A stretch of 12,434 nt of DNA from the NCBI GenBank assembly GCA_029987045.1, contig DALTWN010000011.1:1-12434 (forward strand), given 5' to 3'. Position 1 is the first letter of the stretch. The number at the start of each line of letters is the position of its first letter. A program made the translations under genes and the position numbers. This stretch comes from Methanocorpusculum sp. GTDB lineage: Archaea; Halobacteriota; Methanomicrobia; Methanomicrobiales; Methanocorpusculaceae. The notes beneath the pieces were generated by a model. The model was not told the DNA's origin. It searched no databases and saw nothing but the letters and a program-made list of their open reading frames with translations. Positions 1 through 7,299 of this stretch are shown piece after piece.

Positions 1-1
1 A

Positions 2-907
2 TTTGCAATAATACTTGCCAGACTCTTTATCCCGCGTCCAAACCGTGCTCCCGAGAAAAAACCATTCGACTGGATCGGAACTGCACTCATGTTTGCAGCA
101 ATCGCCTCATTCATCATTGTCATTGAACGCGGCGTGTCGCTCGGTTGGAATTCACCATTTGTAATTACGCTTGTTGCGGTATTTGTCGTCACGTTTATTG
201 GATATATCGTTCACTCTCTTAAATCCAGAAACCCGCTTATCAATATCCGTATTTTTAAACACTGGAAGTTCACGTTTGTCGCGATATCCTATATGCTGAC
301 CTGCATGGTATTCGGTGGTGTCATGTATATGATTCCCTATTACCTTGAAATTCCGCTTGGCATCACTCCGGCCGAAGCAGGTCTTCTGCTCATTATTTCA
401 TCCGCAATTACCGCCCTTATCGGCATACCGGTAGGTATGTGGTGCGATCGTATCGGATGCCGTACTCCATGCATTCTTGCTGCAATCTGCAGGATTACAT
501 TCTGCGTACTAATGTTCATCATCAAACCGGAATGGGGCGTAATTGCGGTTATTCCTGTTCTCGTCTTCATGGGTCTATCATTCGGAATATCCGGCGGGCC
601 GGCAACGACAAGAATTGTACAGAATGCTCCTAAAGGTGAAGAAGGATCAGGAACTTCGATCATGATTACGACCGATTTCATCGGTGGCGTAGTCGGTGTT
701 GCTGCCTATACCCTTGCGTTTGCCATCGGAGCCCCCGCTTCGATTGGAATTTCAGTTAATGAGTTATCCGGAGAACTCTTCGTTACTGGATTCCATGCGA
801 CTGCAGTTCTTGGTATCATTATTGGGATAACCACACTGATTCTCTCCTGGGCCGTACCGAATATCATTGTGAAGAAATCTCCGGAGAATTCTGCCGGTTC
901 AGAGTGA
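2..907 (+). CDS. MFS drug exporter, DHA2 (EmrB/QacA-like) family, 5'-truncated
   Basis: Reading frame 2 is open from the left edge to TGA at 905-907, giving the last 301 residues; the gene starts outside the window, and the ATG at 89 is internal. The family exports drugs or other small molecules across the cytoplasmic membrane using the proton gradient, usually with 14 membrane segments over about 460-500 residues. Visible here are eight or nine hydrophobic segments. Other family marks are the 'FDWIGTAL' entry to a helix, 'ERGVSLGW' in the loop after it, and a motif-A-like 'GMWCDRIGCRT' at fragment residues 135-145, typical of a cytoplasmic loop in the second half. A short hydrophilic tail (KKSPENSAGSE) ends the protein. 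The substrate cannot be told. The next gene, tbp, has its own TATA box, so this gene is probably a separate transcript. Family call is firm; DHA2 rather than another MFS group is likely. Confidence 0.85.
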   Translation, partial: FAIILARLFIPRPNRAPEKKPFDWIGTALMFAAIASFIIVIERGVSLGWNSPFVITLVAVFVVTFIGYIVHSLKSRNPLINIRIFKHWKFTFVAISYMLTCMVFGGVMYMIPYYLEIPLGITPAEAGLLLIISSAITALIGIPVGMWCDRIGCRTPCILAAICRITFCVLMFIIKPEWGVIAVIPVLVFMGLSFGISGGPATTRIVQNAPKGEEGSGTSIMITTDFIGGVVGVAAYTLAFAIGAPASIGISVNELSGELFVTGFHATAVLGIIIGITTLILSWAVPNIIVKKSPENSAGSE

Positions 908-929
908 AATCCGGCAATTTTCCTCCTTC

Positions 930-939
930 TTTATAAAAA
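930..939 (+). promoter_or_regulatory. TATA box of the tbp gene
   Basis: TTTATAAAAA at 930-939 is an archaeal-type TATA box in the 47-nt gap after the transporter gene. Its centre near 934 predicts transcription starting near 960 by the usual spacing of about 26 nt. This favours ATG 973 over GTG 955 as the tbp start. Because TBP binds this kind of element, the gene could respond to its own product; that is inference. Confidence 0.65.
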
Positions 940-972
940 GTATTATCATCAAACGTGAACAATGATATAAAG

Positions 973-1539
973 ATGGTTGATAAATACGCCTCTTTAAAGA
1001 TTGAGAACATCGTTGCATCTGGTGTTATTGCAAACGAAATCAATCTTGCAGAGATATCAAGTAAAATAGATGGCTGCGAACTCAACACCAAACGTTTCCC
1101 GGGAGCAGTATTCAGAATCGATGAACCGCGTATGGCTTCCCTTATCTTCTCATCCGGAAAGGTTGTTCTTACCGGTATCAGAAATGAAGATGCCCTTGAA
1201 GTCGGTCTTGACAAAGTCTTAACCTCCCTCAAGGAATCTGGAGTAAAACTGCTGAAGAAACCGGAAGTTGCCGTAACCAATATTGTCTGTTCCTACGACA
1301 TTGGAAAATTCATCAATTTAAATAGAATCGTCGCCAAGCTCTCTCTTGAAGCAATCGAGTATGAACCGGAACAGTTCCCGGGTCTTGTATACAGAATCAA
1401 GGACCCGAAGATTGTTGCACTCCTCTTCTCTTCTGGAAAGATCATCCTTACTGGCGGAAAGAACCTGACCGATGTCAAGAGAGGACTTGACGTCCTTGAA
1501 GCAAGCATCAAAGACATCATTGATGCCCCACAAAAATAA
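973..1539 (+). CDS. tbp: TATA-box-binding protein (TBP)
   Basis: General archaeal transcription factor that binds TATA boxes and, with TFB, recruits RNA polymerase. The 188-residue protein is two direct repeats forming the saddle. Repeat 1 spans about 10-90, with 'ENIVAS', 'RFPGAVFRI' and 'LIFSSGKVVLTG'. Repeat 2 spans about 101-181, with 'TNIVCS', 'QFPGLVYRI' and 'LLFSSGKIILTG'. The two pairs of Phe expected to kink DNA are F42/F59 and F135/F152. Repeat 2 matches the archaeal consensus well, while repeat 1 is more diverged (ELNTK before FPG, where EYNPE is usual). The acidic C-terminal tail common in archaeal TBPs is missing; it ends DAPQK. An in-frame GTG at 955 would add six residues, but it lies upstream of the predicted transcript start, so ATG 973 is preferred. 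A T7 run follows the stop. Identity is certain; whether it is the only TBP in the genome cannot be seen. Confidence 0.95.
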   Translation: MVDKYASLKIENIVASGVIANEINLAEISSKIDGCELNTKRFPGAVFRIDEPRMASLIFSSGKVVLTGIRNEDALEVGLDKVLTSLKESGVKLLKKPEVAVTNIVCSYDIGKFINLNRIVAKLSLEAIEYEPEQFPGLVYRIKDPKIVALLFSSGKIILTGGKNLTDVKRGLDVLEASIKDIIDAPQK

Positions 1540-1542
1540 TTC

Positions 1543-1549
1543 TTTTTTT
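1543..1549 (+). terminator. T-run after tbp
   Basis: Seven T residues begin 4 nt after the tbp stop codon, matching the U-tract terminators of archaea; there is no hairpin. The run ends only 2 nt before the ATG of the next gene. It may therefore cut most tbp transcripts while letting some read through into the AMMECR1-tgtA-arcS run. Confidence 0.45.
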
Positions 1550-1551
1550 AA

Positions 1552-2124
1552 ATGAATCTTTTAACTGACGATGAAGGGGCGATCGCAGTATCAGCAGCTG
1601 TTTCTTATGTTCATGAGGCAGTGACCCGACAGGAATCTCATATTCCGGAACTTCCCGAAGTATTTTCCCAGAAACGCGGAATCTTCGTGACCCTGACAGA
1701 GCACGGCGAGTTACGCGGCTGTATCGGCTATCCGTATCCGGTTCTTCAGTTGAGAGATGCGATAAAAGATGCTGCATATCAGGCAGCTCTGCATGATCCA
1801 CGCTTTTATCCGGTAACTGCGGATGAACTGCAGGATATGGATATCGAGGTCACAATCTTATCGGAACCCGTTAATCTTGCCTGTCCTGCGAATGAACGGC
1901 CGAATCATATCAGCATCGGCAAACATGGTCTCATCGCCGAATATCGCGGACACCGGGGTCTTCTTCTGCCCCAGGTTGCAGTCGAATGGGGCTGGGATTC
2001 CACTGAATTTCTCGATCAGACCTGTATCAAAGCTGGGCTGTCACCGAAAACATGGAAAAAGGATGCGTGTATCATACAGACATTTGAAGGACAGATATTT
2101 ACCAGGAAACAACCATGGCAGTAA
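1552..2124 (+). CDS. AMMECR1-domain protein
   Basis: A 190-residue protein that is AMMECR1 (TIGR00296-like) along nearly its whole length, the usual archaeal size. The signature 'LRGCIGY' is at 54-60, followed by 'DPRFYPVT' at 82-89 and 'GLLLPQVAVEWGWD' at 136-149, with a conserved Cys at 158 and 'KAGLSPKTW' at 160-168. The family occurs in archaea, bacteria and eukaryotes, and its biochemical activity is not established. In some genomes it is fused or linked to MEMO and radical-SAM proteins; neither is visible here. The start ATG lies 2 nt after a T7 run and has no Shine-Dalgarno sequence or well-placed TATA box, so expression probably depends on readthrough from tbp or a promoter inside it. 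Its last 10 nt overlap tgtA in another frame, suggesting translational coupling. The family call is firm; function is unknown. Confidence 0.9.
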   Translation: MNLLTDDEGAIAVSAAVSYVHEAVTRQESHIPELPEVFSQKRGIFVTLTEHGELRGCIGYPYPVLQLRDAIKDAAYQAALHDPRFYPVTADELQDMDIEVTILSEPVNLACPANERPNHISIGKHGLIAEYRGHRGLLLPQVAVEWGWDSTEFLDQTCIKAGLSPKTWKKDACIIQTFEGQIFTRKQPWQ

Positions 2125-3560
2125 CATTTGAAGTAATACACAAGGATATCGCCGGACGTATCGGCAAACTGAAAGCAGGCGAACATCAGATAAAAACACC
2201 GGCACTGTTACCGGTAGTGAACCCACATCTCCAGATCATCACCCCGAAGGATATGAAAAAGATGGGTGTTGAAGGAATCATTACCAATGCCTATATCTTT
2301 TCGAAAAGTAAGGAATTCAAGGAACCCGCAGAAACCCGCGGTCTGCATGATGTTCTTGATTTCGATGGACTGATCATGACCGATTCCGGATCATTCCAGA
2401 TGATGATCTATGGCAGTGTCGATATCACCAATGAAGAAACCTTAAGCTATCAGAAGAAGATCGGAAGTGACATCTGGGTCCCGCAGGATATTCCAACATT
2501 ACCGGATGAACCCCGTGAAACTGTTGAAAAGGAAATGGATATCACCTGGGAAAACATGAAGGCCGCAAAGGAGATCTTCGGTCCGGATGCACCGCTCGCA
2601 TGTCCGGTTCAGGGAGCAACCTTTGGCGATCTCCGTGAGAAGGCAGGCAGACGTGCAGCTGAACTGGGATATACCTATTGCCCGATCGGTGCAGTCGTGC
2701 CGCTCATGGAAGCATACCGATACCGGGAACTGGTTGATGTAATTATCGATGCCAAGAAAGGATTATCCCCCGGCGCCTGTGTCCACCTGTTTGGTGCGGG
2801 TCATCCGTCCATGTTTGCATTGGCTGTTGCATGCGGCTGTGATGTCTTTGATTCTGCCGCCTATGCGCTCTATGCAAAAGATGGCCGCTATATTACCCCT
2901 TCCGGAACATTGCGTCTTGATGAAATGACGGAACTTCCGTGTGCATGTCCGGTTTGCAGAAGTCACACCGTAGAAGAACTGAAGAGTTCGCCAGACCGTC
3001 AGAAACTCCTCGCTCAGCATAACCTTGCCGTGACGATGGCAGAAATCTCACGCGTACGTGCGGCAATCGCAGAAGGTACACTGTTCGAACTGGTTGATGA
3101 ACGATGCCGGGCACATCCGAAACTCCTGGATGGATACCGGAGAATGCTGGAACGCATGCCGGAAATTGCCAAATTCGATTGTGCAAGTAAACGCAGGTTC
3201 TTCTATCGCGGTTCTGAATCCTGTCTGCGTCCTGAAGTCTCCCGGTATCAGGACATGGTTGCCCGTATTGAACTTTCTCCGGAAATCCTGATTGCAGCAG
3301 GCGGGCCTGTCCCGTCACGTTTTGCCGAAGTCCTAGAATTCAAGCCGCCGTTCGGCGCAATGCCAGAAGAACTGGCGGAAACCTATCCGGTCGGACCGGC
3401 TGAAATCCCGACGTGGGATGATGTCATGGTGGGCTATGGTATTGCCGGTCTCAAGAAGCTCCTTGCTGCCAATCCGCAGACAAAAGTTACGATTTCAACT
3501 ACCGAAAGATGGGCAGATACCTTCCGCAAAGCATTCCCTGATGCTGAGGTATTTACATGA
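2115..3560 (+). CDS. tgtA: Archaeal tRNA-guanine(15) transglycosylase
   Basis: Exchanges the guanine at position 15 in the D-loop of tRNA for preQ0, the first tRNA-level step of archaeosine synthesis. In the 481-residue protein, the TGT barrel covers about 1-345. 'TDSGSFQMM' holds the first catalytic Asp (D90), and 'CDVFDSAAY' holds the nucleophile Asp (D246). The structural zinc site is C276, C278, C281 and H302. Residues about 346-481 resemble the core domain of ArcS encoded next door: 'FGAMPEELAETYPVGPAEIP' parallels 'LGIVPRELELVYPAGHYDVP'. However, the ArcS motif PCx3KPYx2Sx2H is absent here. There is no C-terminal PUA domain, so this is the short form found in organisms that split the functions between TgtA and ArcS; single-chain forms such as the Pyrococcus enzyme are nearer 580 residues. 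A weak AGGA precedes the ATG inside the end of the AMMECR1 gene. Its TGA overlaps the arcS ATG. Confidence 0.96.
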   Translation: MAVTFEVIHKDIAGRIGKLKAGEHQIKTPALLPVVNPHLQIITPKDMKKMGVEGIITNAYIFSKSKEFKEPAETRGLHDVLDFDGLIMTDSGSFQMMIYGSVDITNEETLSYQKKIGSDIWVPQDIPTLPDEPRETVEKEMDITWENMKAAKEIFGPDAPLACPVQGATFGDLREKAGRRAAELGYTYCPIGAVVPLMEAYRYRELVDVIIDAKKGLSPGACVHLFGAGHPSMFALAVACGCDVFDSAAYALYAKDGRYITPSGTLRLDEMTELPCACPVCRSHTVEELKSSPDRQKLLAQHNLAVTMAEISRVRAAIAEGTLFELVDERCRAHPKLLDGYRRMLERMPEIAKFDCASKRRFFYRGSESCLRPEVSRYQDMVARIELSPEILIAAGGPVPSRFAEVLEFKPPFGAMPEELAETYPVGPAEIPTWDDVMVGYGIAGLKKLLAANPQTKVTISTTERWADTFRKAFPDAEVFT

Positions 3561-5182
3561 GTATCTTTGACGTTCGAAAACATGATTTTCTCGCACGGAT
3601 AGGAAATCTGCGCATCACTTCGGAGCAGGTCATATCCACGCCTGCAGTGTGTGAAATGCAGACACTGTTTCCAACGCTTTCCGAACGGGGTTTTACGAAT
3701 CTCCCGCAGTCGGCACCGCAATCGGATGCAGATGCATATTTTGTTGCAGGAACCGATCCTGCCGCAGTACATGCAAAAGCCCCGGCGGCAGATGAGACAG
3801 GCATCTATCTGTTTGCGAACTGGAACAACTGTCTGACCGATTCCAGACGGTTCCTGGAAACCTATGAAACTCTGTTCCAGAAAATCCGGCCGGATGCCGC
3901 ACGCTATGCGCCGGCATCTGCACTGCCATCAAATGTAGCAATGCTCATCTACTGCGGATTCGATCTCTTTGATTATACTGCTGTCGATCTTGCATCCGTT
4001 CAAGGGAAATTCTGTACTCCGGAAGGTGAATTCGATGCAGACTGGATGGACAAAGGGCTCTGCTGCTGTGACGGCTGCAAGGTACATGATTTGAAACTGC
4101 ACAATCGTCTTGCACTTGAACGTGAGATTGCGACGGTACGTGCCTGGATTGAACGCGGACAGCTGCGTGAACTGATTGAAACACGGTGCCGCCTGCATGC
4201 CCCGCAGGTTGAACTCCTGCGCAGAATCGATAGAAGCACGGTATTCGATACAGCACTCCCGGTCGTCAGAAGCTCCCGGTTCCTGGCAGATGCCGGGGAA
4301 TCGATCTATCGCCGTGAAATCACGCTCTTTGAAGAGCGGCTTGTTTCCCGGTATGTTCCTCCGCGTTCCGATGTCTGTGTTCTGCTTCCCTGTGCATCAC
4401 GGAAACCGTACTCGCTGTCACGCTCGCATCAGATGTTTGTCCGTGTCGTCGACGGACGTGCCCATGAAGTTATCATTACCTCCCCGCTCGGCATCGTTCC
4501 CCGCGAACTTGAGCTTGTGTATCCTGCAGGCCATTATGATGTTCCGGTAACCGGTTTCTGGGATGCAGAAGAGGAGCGTGTTCTGGTCGAACGGGTATCT
4601 GCATATCTTGCGAAACACCATTATGACCGTATCATCTGCCACCTGGACGGCGGCGCAAAGGAAGTTGTCATGACTGCTGCAGCAAACCTGGGTATTCCGC
4701 TTGAAATTACCTGCAATGATGAACACCCCTTATCCCAGGAATCACTGCGTGCCCTCAATGCAGCACTTGACGGATGCCGGAAACAGAAGAATGATTTCAT
4801 CCACGGGACACTCTACTGGCAGTTCGGTGAAGATGTCGATACCAAAGGTCTGATGGTCAAAGGACGGTATCCGCAGGTCAAGGTCCTGCTGAAGAAACAG
4901 CAGCTGTTCACTACCGATCCGGCAACCGGTCTGATCCGTCCGACACATGAAGGATGGGAACGGATCAAAGGATATCGGGTAACAATCTCTCCGGGTTTTG
5001 TTCCGCAGGGAGATATCCTGGCTCCGGGTATTGCTGAATGTGATGAGAGAATCCGTGAAGGCGACGAAGTGTTCGTTGTCGGTGAAAATTATGCAGCTAC
5101 CGGAAAAGCGGTCATGAGTGCATCTGAAATGCGTGCATCGAACCGTGGTGTTGCTGTCAAGGTACGAAAAACAAGGAAGTAG
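3557..5182 (+). CDS. arcS: Archaeosine synthase ArcS (TgtA2)
   Basis: Acts on preQ0-modified tRNA made by TgtA. By published work the enzyme attaches lysine to the nitrile of preQ0, and a radical-SAM partner (RaSEA, not in this window) then completes archaeosine. The 541-residue protein has three parts. About 1-230 is a shrunken TGT-like domain: it keeps 'FDLFDYTAVDL' (D139, matching TgtA D246) and a C169/C171/C174 cluster with H182, but lacks the TDSGSFQ segment. About 231-410 is the ArcS core, with the diagnostic PCx3KPYx2Sx2H motif intact (P278, C279, K283, P284, Y285, S288, H291). About 467-541 is a PUA RNA-binding domain. The ATG shares 4 nt with the tgtA stop (ATGA), and GAGGT at 3546-3550 gives a good ribosome binding site, so the two proteins are very likely made together. 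The diagnostic motif makes the call firm. Confidence 0.95.
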   Translation: MSIFDVRKHDFLARIGNLRITSEQVISTPAVCEMQTLFPTLSERGFTNLPQSAPQSDADAYFVAGTDPAAVHAKAPAADETGIYLFANWNNCLTDSRRFLETYETLFQKIRPDAARYAPASALPSNVAMLIYCGFDLFDYTAVDLASVQGKFCTPEGEFDADWMDKGLCCCDGCKVHDLKLHNRLALEREIATVRAWIERGQLRELIETRCRLHAPQVELLRRIDRSTVFDTALPVVRSSRFLADAGESIYRREITLFEERLVSRYVPPRSDVCVLLPCASRKPYSLSRSHQMFVRVVDGRAHEVIITSPLGIVPRELELVYPAGHYDVPVTGFWDAEEERVLVERVSAYLAKHHYDRIICHLDGGAKEVVMTAAANLGIPLEITCNDEHPLSQESLRALNAALDGCRKQKNDFIHGTLYWQFGEDVDTKGLMVKGRYPQVKVLLKKQQLFTTDPATGLIRPTHEGWERIKGYRVTISPGFVPQGDILAPGIAECDERIREGDEVFVVGENYAATGKAVMSASEMRASNRGVAVKVRKTRK

Positions 5183-5185
5183 ATT

Positions 5186-6091
5186 ATGAAACTATTACAT
5201 ACCCTTCGTGACATTGTTTTTGGTGCCTGTATGGCAGTAGCAGACAGTGTGCCGGGTGTTTCCGGAGGTACCATCGCCTTTCTTTTAGGATTTTATGAGA
5301 AGTTCATTGCATCGATAAATGATTTCTTACTTGGTCCGTGGGAAAAGAAGAAAGCGGCAATCCCCTTCCTTCTGAAACTTGCTATCGGATGGGTCTGCTG
5401 TTTTGCTGTCTGTGCTATACTTCTATCGGCAATCTTCAACGCAAATATCTATGCACTGAGTTCACTCTTCCTCGGGCTCAGTCTGCTTGCGATTCCTATT
5501 ATTATCTGGGAAGAACGTGCTGTATTGAAAGGGAAATATTATTGGCTGCTCTTCACTGCAATCGGTGTGGCAATAGTTCCGCTTCTTGTCCAACTCAATG
5601 GCGTATTCGGCATTACCGACATCTCGCATCTTACCCTGCCGCTCGTCATATTGCTGCTTGTAGCAGGAATGCTGGCGATATCTGTCATGATTCTTCCGGG
5701 AATCTCCGGTTCAACCATGTTACTGATTTTCGGTCTGTATGTTCCTCTGATTACAGCAGTCAGTGCGGTTCTGCACCTTGATTTTTCCTGTGTGCCGGCG
5801 CTTCTCATCTTCATTGCCGGAGTTATCATCGGCCTTTCCCTCTGTACGAAACTGGTTCGTTACTGCTTTGAACGATTCCGTGCACAGACAATCTATCTGA
5901 TTATTGGTCTGTTGATCGGATCGCTCTATGCTATTGTCAAGGGGCCGGAAACAGTCGTTGCAGGCAATGAGATGCTCACCCTGGCAACGTTCAGTATCTG
6001 GTTCTTCCTGCTGGGAGCAGTCATTATGATTCTCCTGGAATGGTTGAAACTGCGCCTTGAAAAAAGAAAACTTGCCGAGTCAGGCAAATAA
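5186..6091 (+). CDS. DUF368 membrane protein, polyprenyl-phosphate transporter-like
   Basis: A 301-residue integral membrane protein of the DUF368 family. Bacterial members (PopT-type) have been shown to recycle undecaprenyl phosphate to the inner face of the membrane. An archaeal member could do the same for dolichyl-type lipid phosphates that carry glycans to S-layer proteins; that is inference. The protein contains the paired family motifs 'VPGVSGGTIAFLLGFYE' at 22-38 and 'LPGISGSTMLLIFGLY' at 170-185, which form an internal repeat. Around them are about eight hydrophobic segments and a charged C-terminal tail (LRLEKRKLAESGK). The start lies 3 nt after the arcS stop with AAGGA at 5173-5177, so it is co-transcribed with arcS although the roles look unrelated. 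A T5 run follows the stop. Family call firm, transport role by homology. Confidence 0.88.
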   Translation: MKLLHTLRDIVFGACMAVADSVPGVSGGTIAFLLGFYEKFIASINDFLLGPWEKKKAAIPFLLKLAIGWVCCFAVCAILLSAIFNANIYALSSLFLGLSLLAIPIIIWEERAVLKGKYYWLLFTAIGVAIVPLLVQLNGVFGITDISHLTLPLVILLLVAGMLAISVMILPGISGSTMLLIFGLYVPLITAVSAVLHLDFSCVPALLIFIAGVIIGLSLCTKLVRYCFERFRAQTIYLIIGLLIGSLYAIVKGPETVVAGNEMLTLATFSIWFFLLGAVIMILLEWLKLRLEKRKLAESGK

Positions 6092-6096
6092 CTCTA

Positions 6097-6101
6097 TTTT
6101 T
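6097..6101 (+). terminator. T-run at the convergent gene junction
   Basis: Five T residues lie in the 13-nt gap between the DUF368 stop and the stop of the leftward aldo/keto reductase gene. It is a plausible weak archaeal terminator for the rightward transcript. No matching T-run is seen for the leftward transcript within the next 30 nt. Confidence 0.3.
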
Positions 6102-6104
6102 GCG

Positions 6105-7250
6105 TTATCGGAACACTCTGCGTGCACGTTTCATGAGATCCGTACCTGATACGCCGAACGGGCAATTCGCCTCACAGTGCCTGCATTCGATACAATCATC
6201 GGCATTGAACTGCAGTGCATCATAATGTCCCTTGACGGATTCAGGAGTTTCGTCTGTTGCAAGTGCCAAATCGACAAGTTTTGCAACCAATGGAATGTTG
6301 ATTGCGGATGAACATGGCAAACAATGTCCGCAGTACATGCATTTGCCGGTAAGATTGACTTTGGTGCATGAAGAGAGTACGGCGGCGAAATCCCGTTTTT
6401 CCAGGGATACTGTAAGTGCAGCCGCGGCTTCTTTGACCTCGGCAGGGTTTTTCATACCAGGGAGGACAGCAACGACTCCCGGTCTGCTGAGGGCATAACT
6501 TATACACGCTGCAGGTGTCAGTGCTTTACCAAATGGTGATGCAGCTGCATCAAGAAGACGGCCGGCTGCAAAAGGTTTCATTACGGTAATTCCTACACCT
6601 GCTGTTTCACAGGCGCTATAGAGGTCATGCCGGTCTGTATTCATTCTGCATGACGATTTGGCAAATTCAGAAAATTCCATCTGACGATAGATATCAGTTT
6701 CTGTATCCTCAAAGTCATATGCAGGATTGATAGAGAAAAGCAAGATATCTATATAACCGGACTGAACCGCACGAAGTGCAATTGCAGGGTTATGGGAACT
6801 CATGCCGACATAATGGATGATTCCCTGTTTTTTCAGCTCAAGAGCGTATGTGATGATATCCGATTCAAAAACAGACCGATAATCTTCATCTGTATCAACA
6901 TAGTGGAGAATCCCCACATCAATATAATCCGTCTGAAGGCGTGTTAACAGGTCCTGGAACGATTCTTTTGTCTTTTCAAGGTCTCTGGTACGTTCATACT
7001 GGCCTTCTTTCAGAGCGGTACAGAGATGTCCCTGAACGAACATCTTATCCCGTCTTCCGGCAAGTGCCTTGCCGATATTCGTCCGCACTTCCGCATCCGG
7101 CATGAAGATATCGATATAATTCATGCCTTCTGCCATTGCAGTATCGATAACTGCTTTTACCTCATCCGCGGATTTTCCGACAAGATATTCTCCACCAATA
7201 CCGACGGCACTCATCTGGAGCGGCACACGGCCGCATGTCCTATATTCCAT
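6105..7250 (-). CDS. Aldo/keto-reductase-fold protein with C-terminal ferredoxin domain
   Basis: 381 residues. About 1-285 is a TIM barrel of the aldo/keto reductase superfamily (COG1453-like). About 300-381 carries two [4Fe-4S] motifs: C304, C307, C310, C313 and C353, C356, C359, C363 (the second CxxCxxCxxxCP). It is a likely soluble redox protein whose substrate is unknown. Of the usual Asp-Tyr-Lys-His tetrad, Asp (D47 in 'NYIDIF') and His (H116 in 'ILHYVD') are in place. The Tyr expected five residues after the Asp is D52, and the Lys on the next strand is replaced by 'QGHL' (H75), so classic NADPH-dependent carbonyl reduction is doubtful. The phosphate-binding end of the barrel still looks normal ('MKPFAAGRLL', 'LPGMKNPAEV'). 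A strong ribosome binding site (GGAGATGAT, minus strand, 7254-7262) fixes the ATG. It lies 49 nt after the DUF373 gene with no TATA box, probably in one transcript. Confidence 0.85.
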   Translation of the reverse strand: MEYRTCGRVPLQMSAVGIGGEYLVGKSADEVKAVIDTAMAEGMNYIDIFMPDAEVRTNIGKALAGRRDKMFVQGHLCTALKEGQYERTRDLEKTKESFQDLLTRLQTDYIDVGILHYVDTDEDYRSVFESDIITYALELKKQGIIHYVGMSSHNPAIALRAVQSGYIDILLFSINPAYDFEDTETDIYRQMEFSEFAKSSCRMNTDRHDLYSACETAGVGITVMKPFAAGRLLDAAASPFGKALTPAACISYALSRPGVVAVLPGMKNPAEVKEAAAALTVSLEKRDFAAVLSSCTKVNLTGKCMYCGHCLPCSSAINIPLVAKLVDLALATDETPESVKGHYDALQFNADDCIECRHCEANCPFGVSGTDLMKRARRVFR

Positions 7251-7253
7251 TAT

Positions 7254-7262
7254 ATCATCTCC
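7254..7262 (-). promoter_or_regulatory. Strong ribosome binding site of the aldo/keto reductase-like gene
   Basis: GGAGATGAT on the minus strand differs at one base from the full archaeal anti-Shine-Dalgarno complement (GGAGGTGAT). It sits 3 nt before the ATG at 7250. It is the strongest such site directly serving a gene in the window and supports translation as an internal operon gene. Confidence 0.6.
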
Positions 7263-7299
7263 ATACTGGTTTCTCTGACTGCTAGTTCAATCGAGTGAT

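Noticed and set aside
340..681. 113-codon minus-strand frame within the transporter gene
   Set aside because: Antisense to a clear membrane transporter, with no domain, ribosome binding site or promoter; a shadow frame.
955..972. GTG start extending TBP by six residues
   Set aside because: It lies at or upstream of the transcription start predicted from the TATA box, and archaeal TBPs usually begin close to the first beta strand.
1106..1475. Similar DNA stretches within tbp (for example around 1130-1165 and 1418-1455) as a possible repeat element
   Set aside because: Explained by the two homologous repeats of the TBP fold, not by a mobile or structural DNA repeat.
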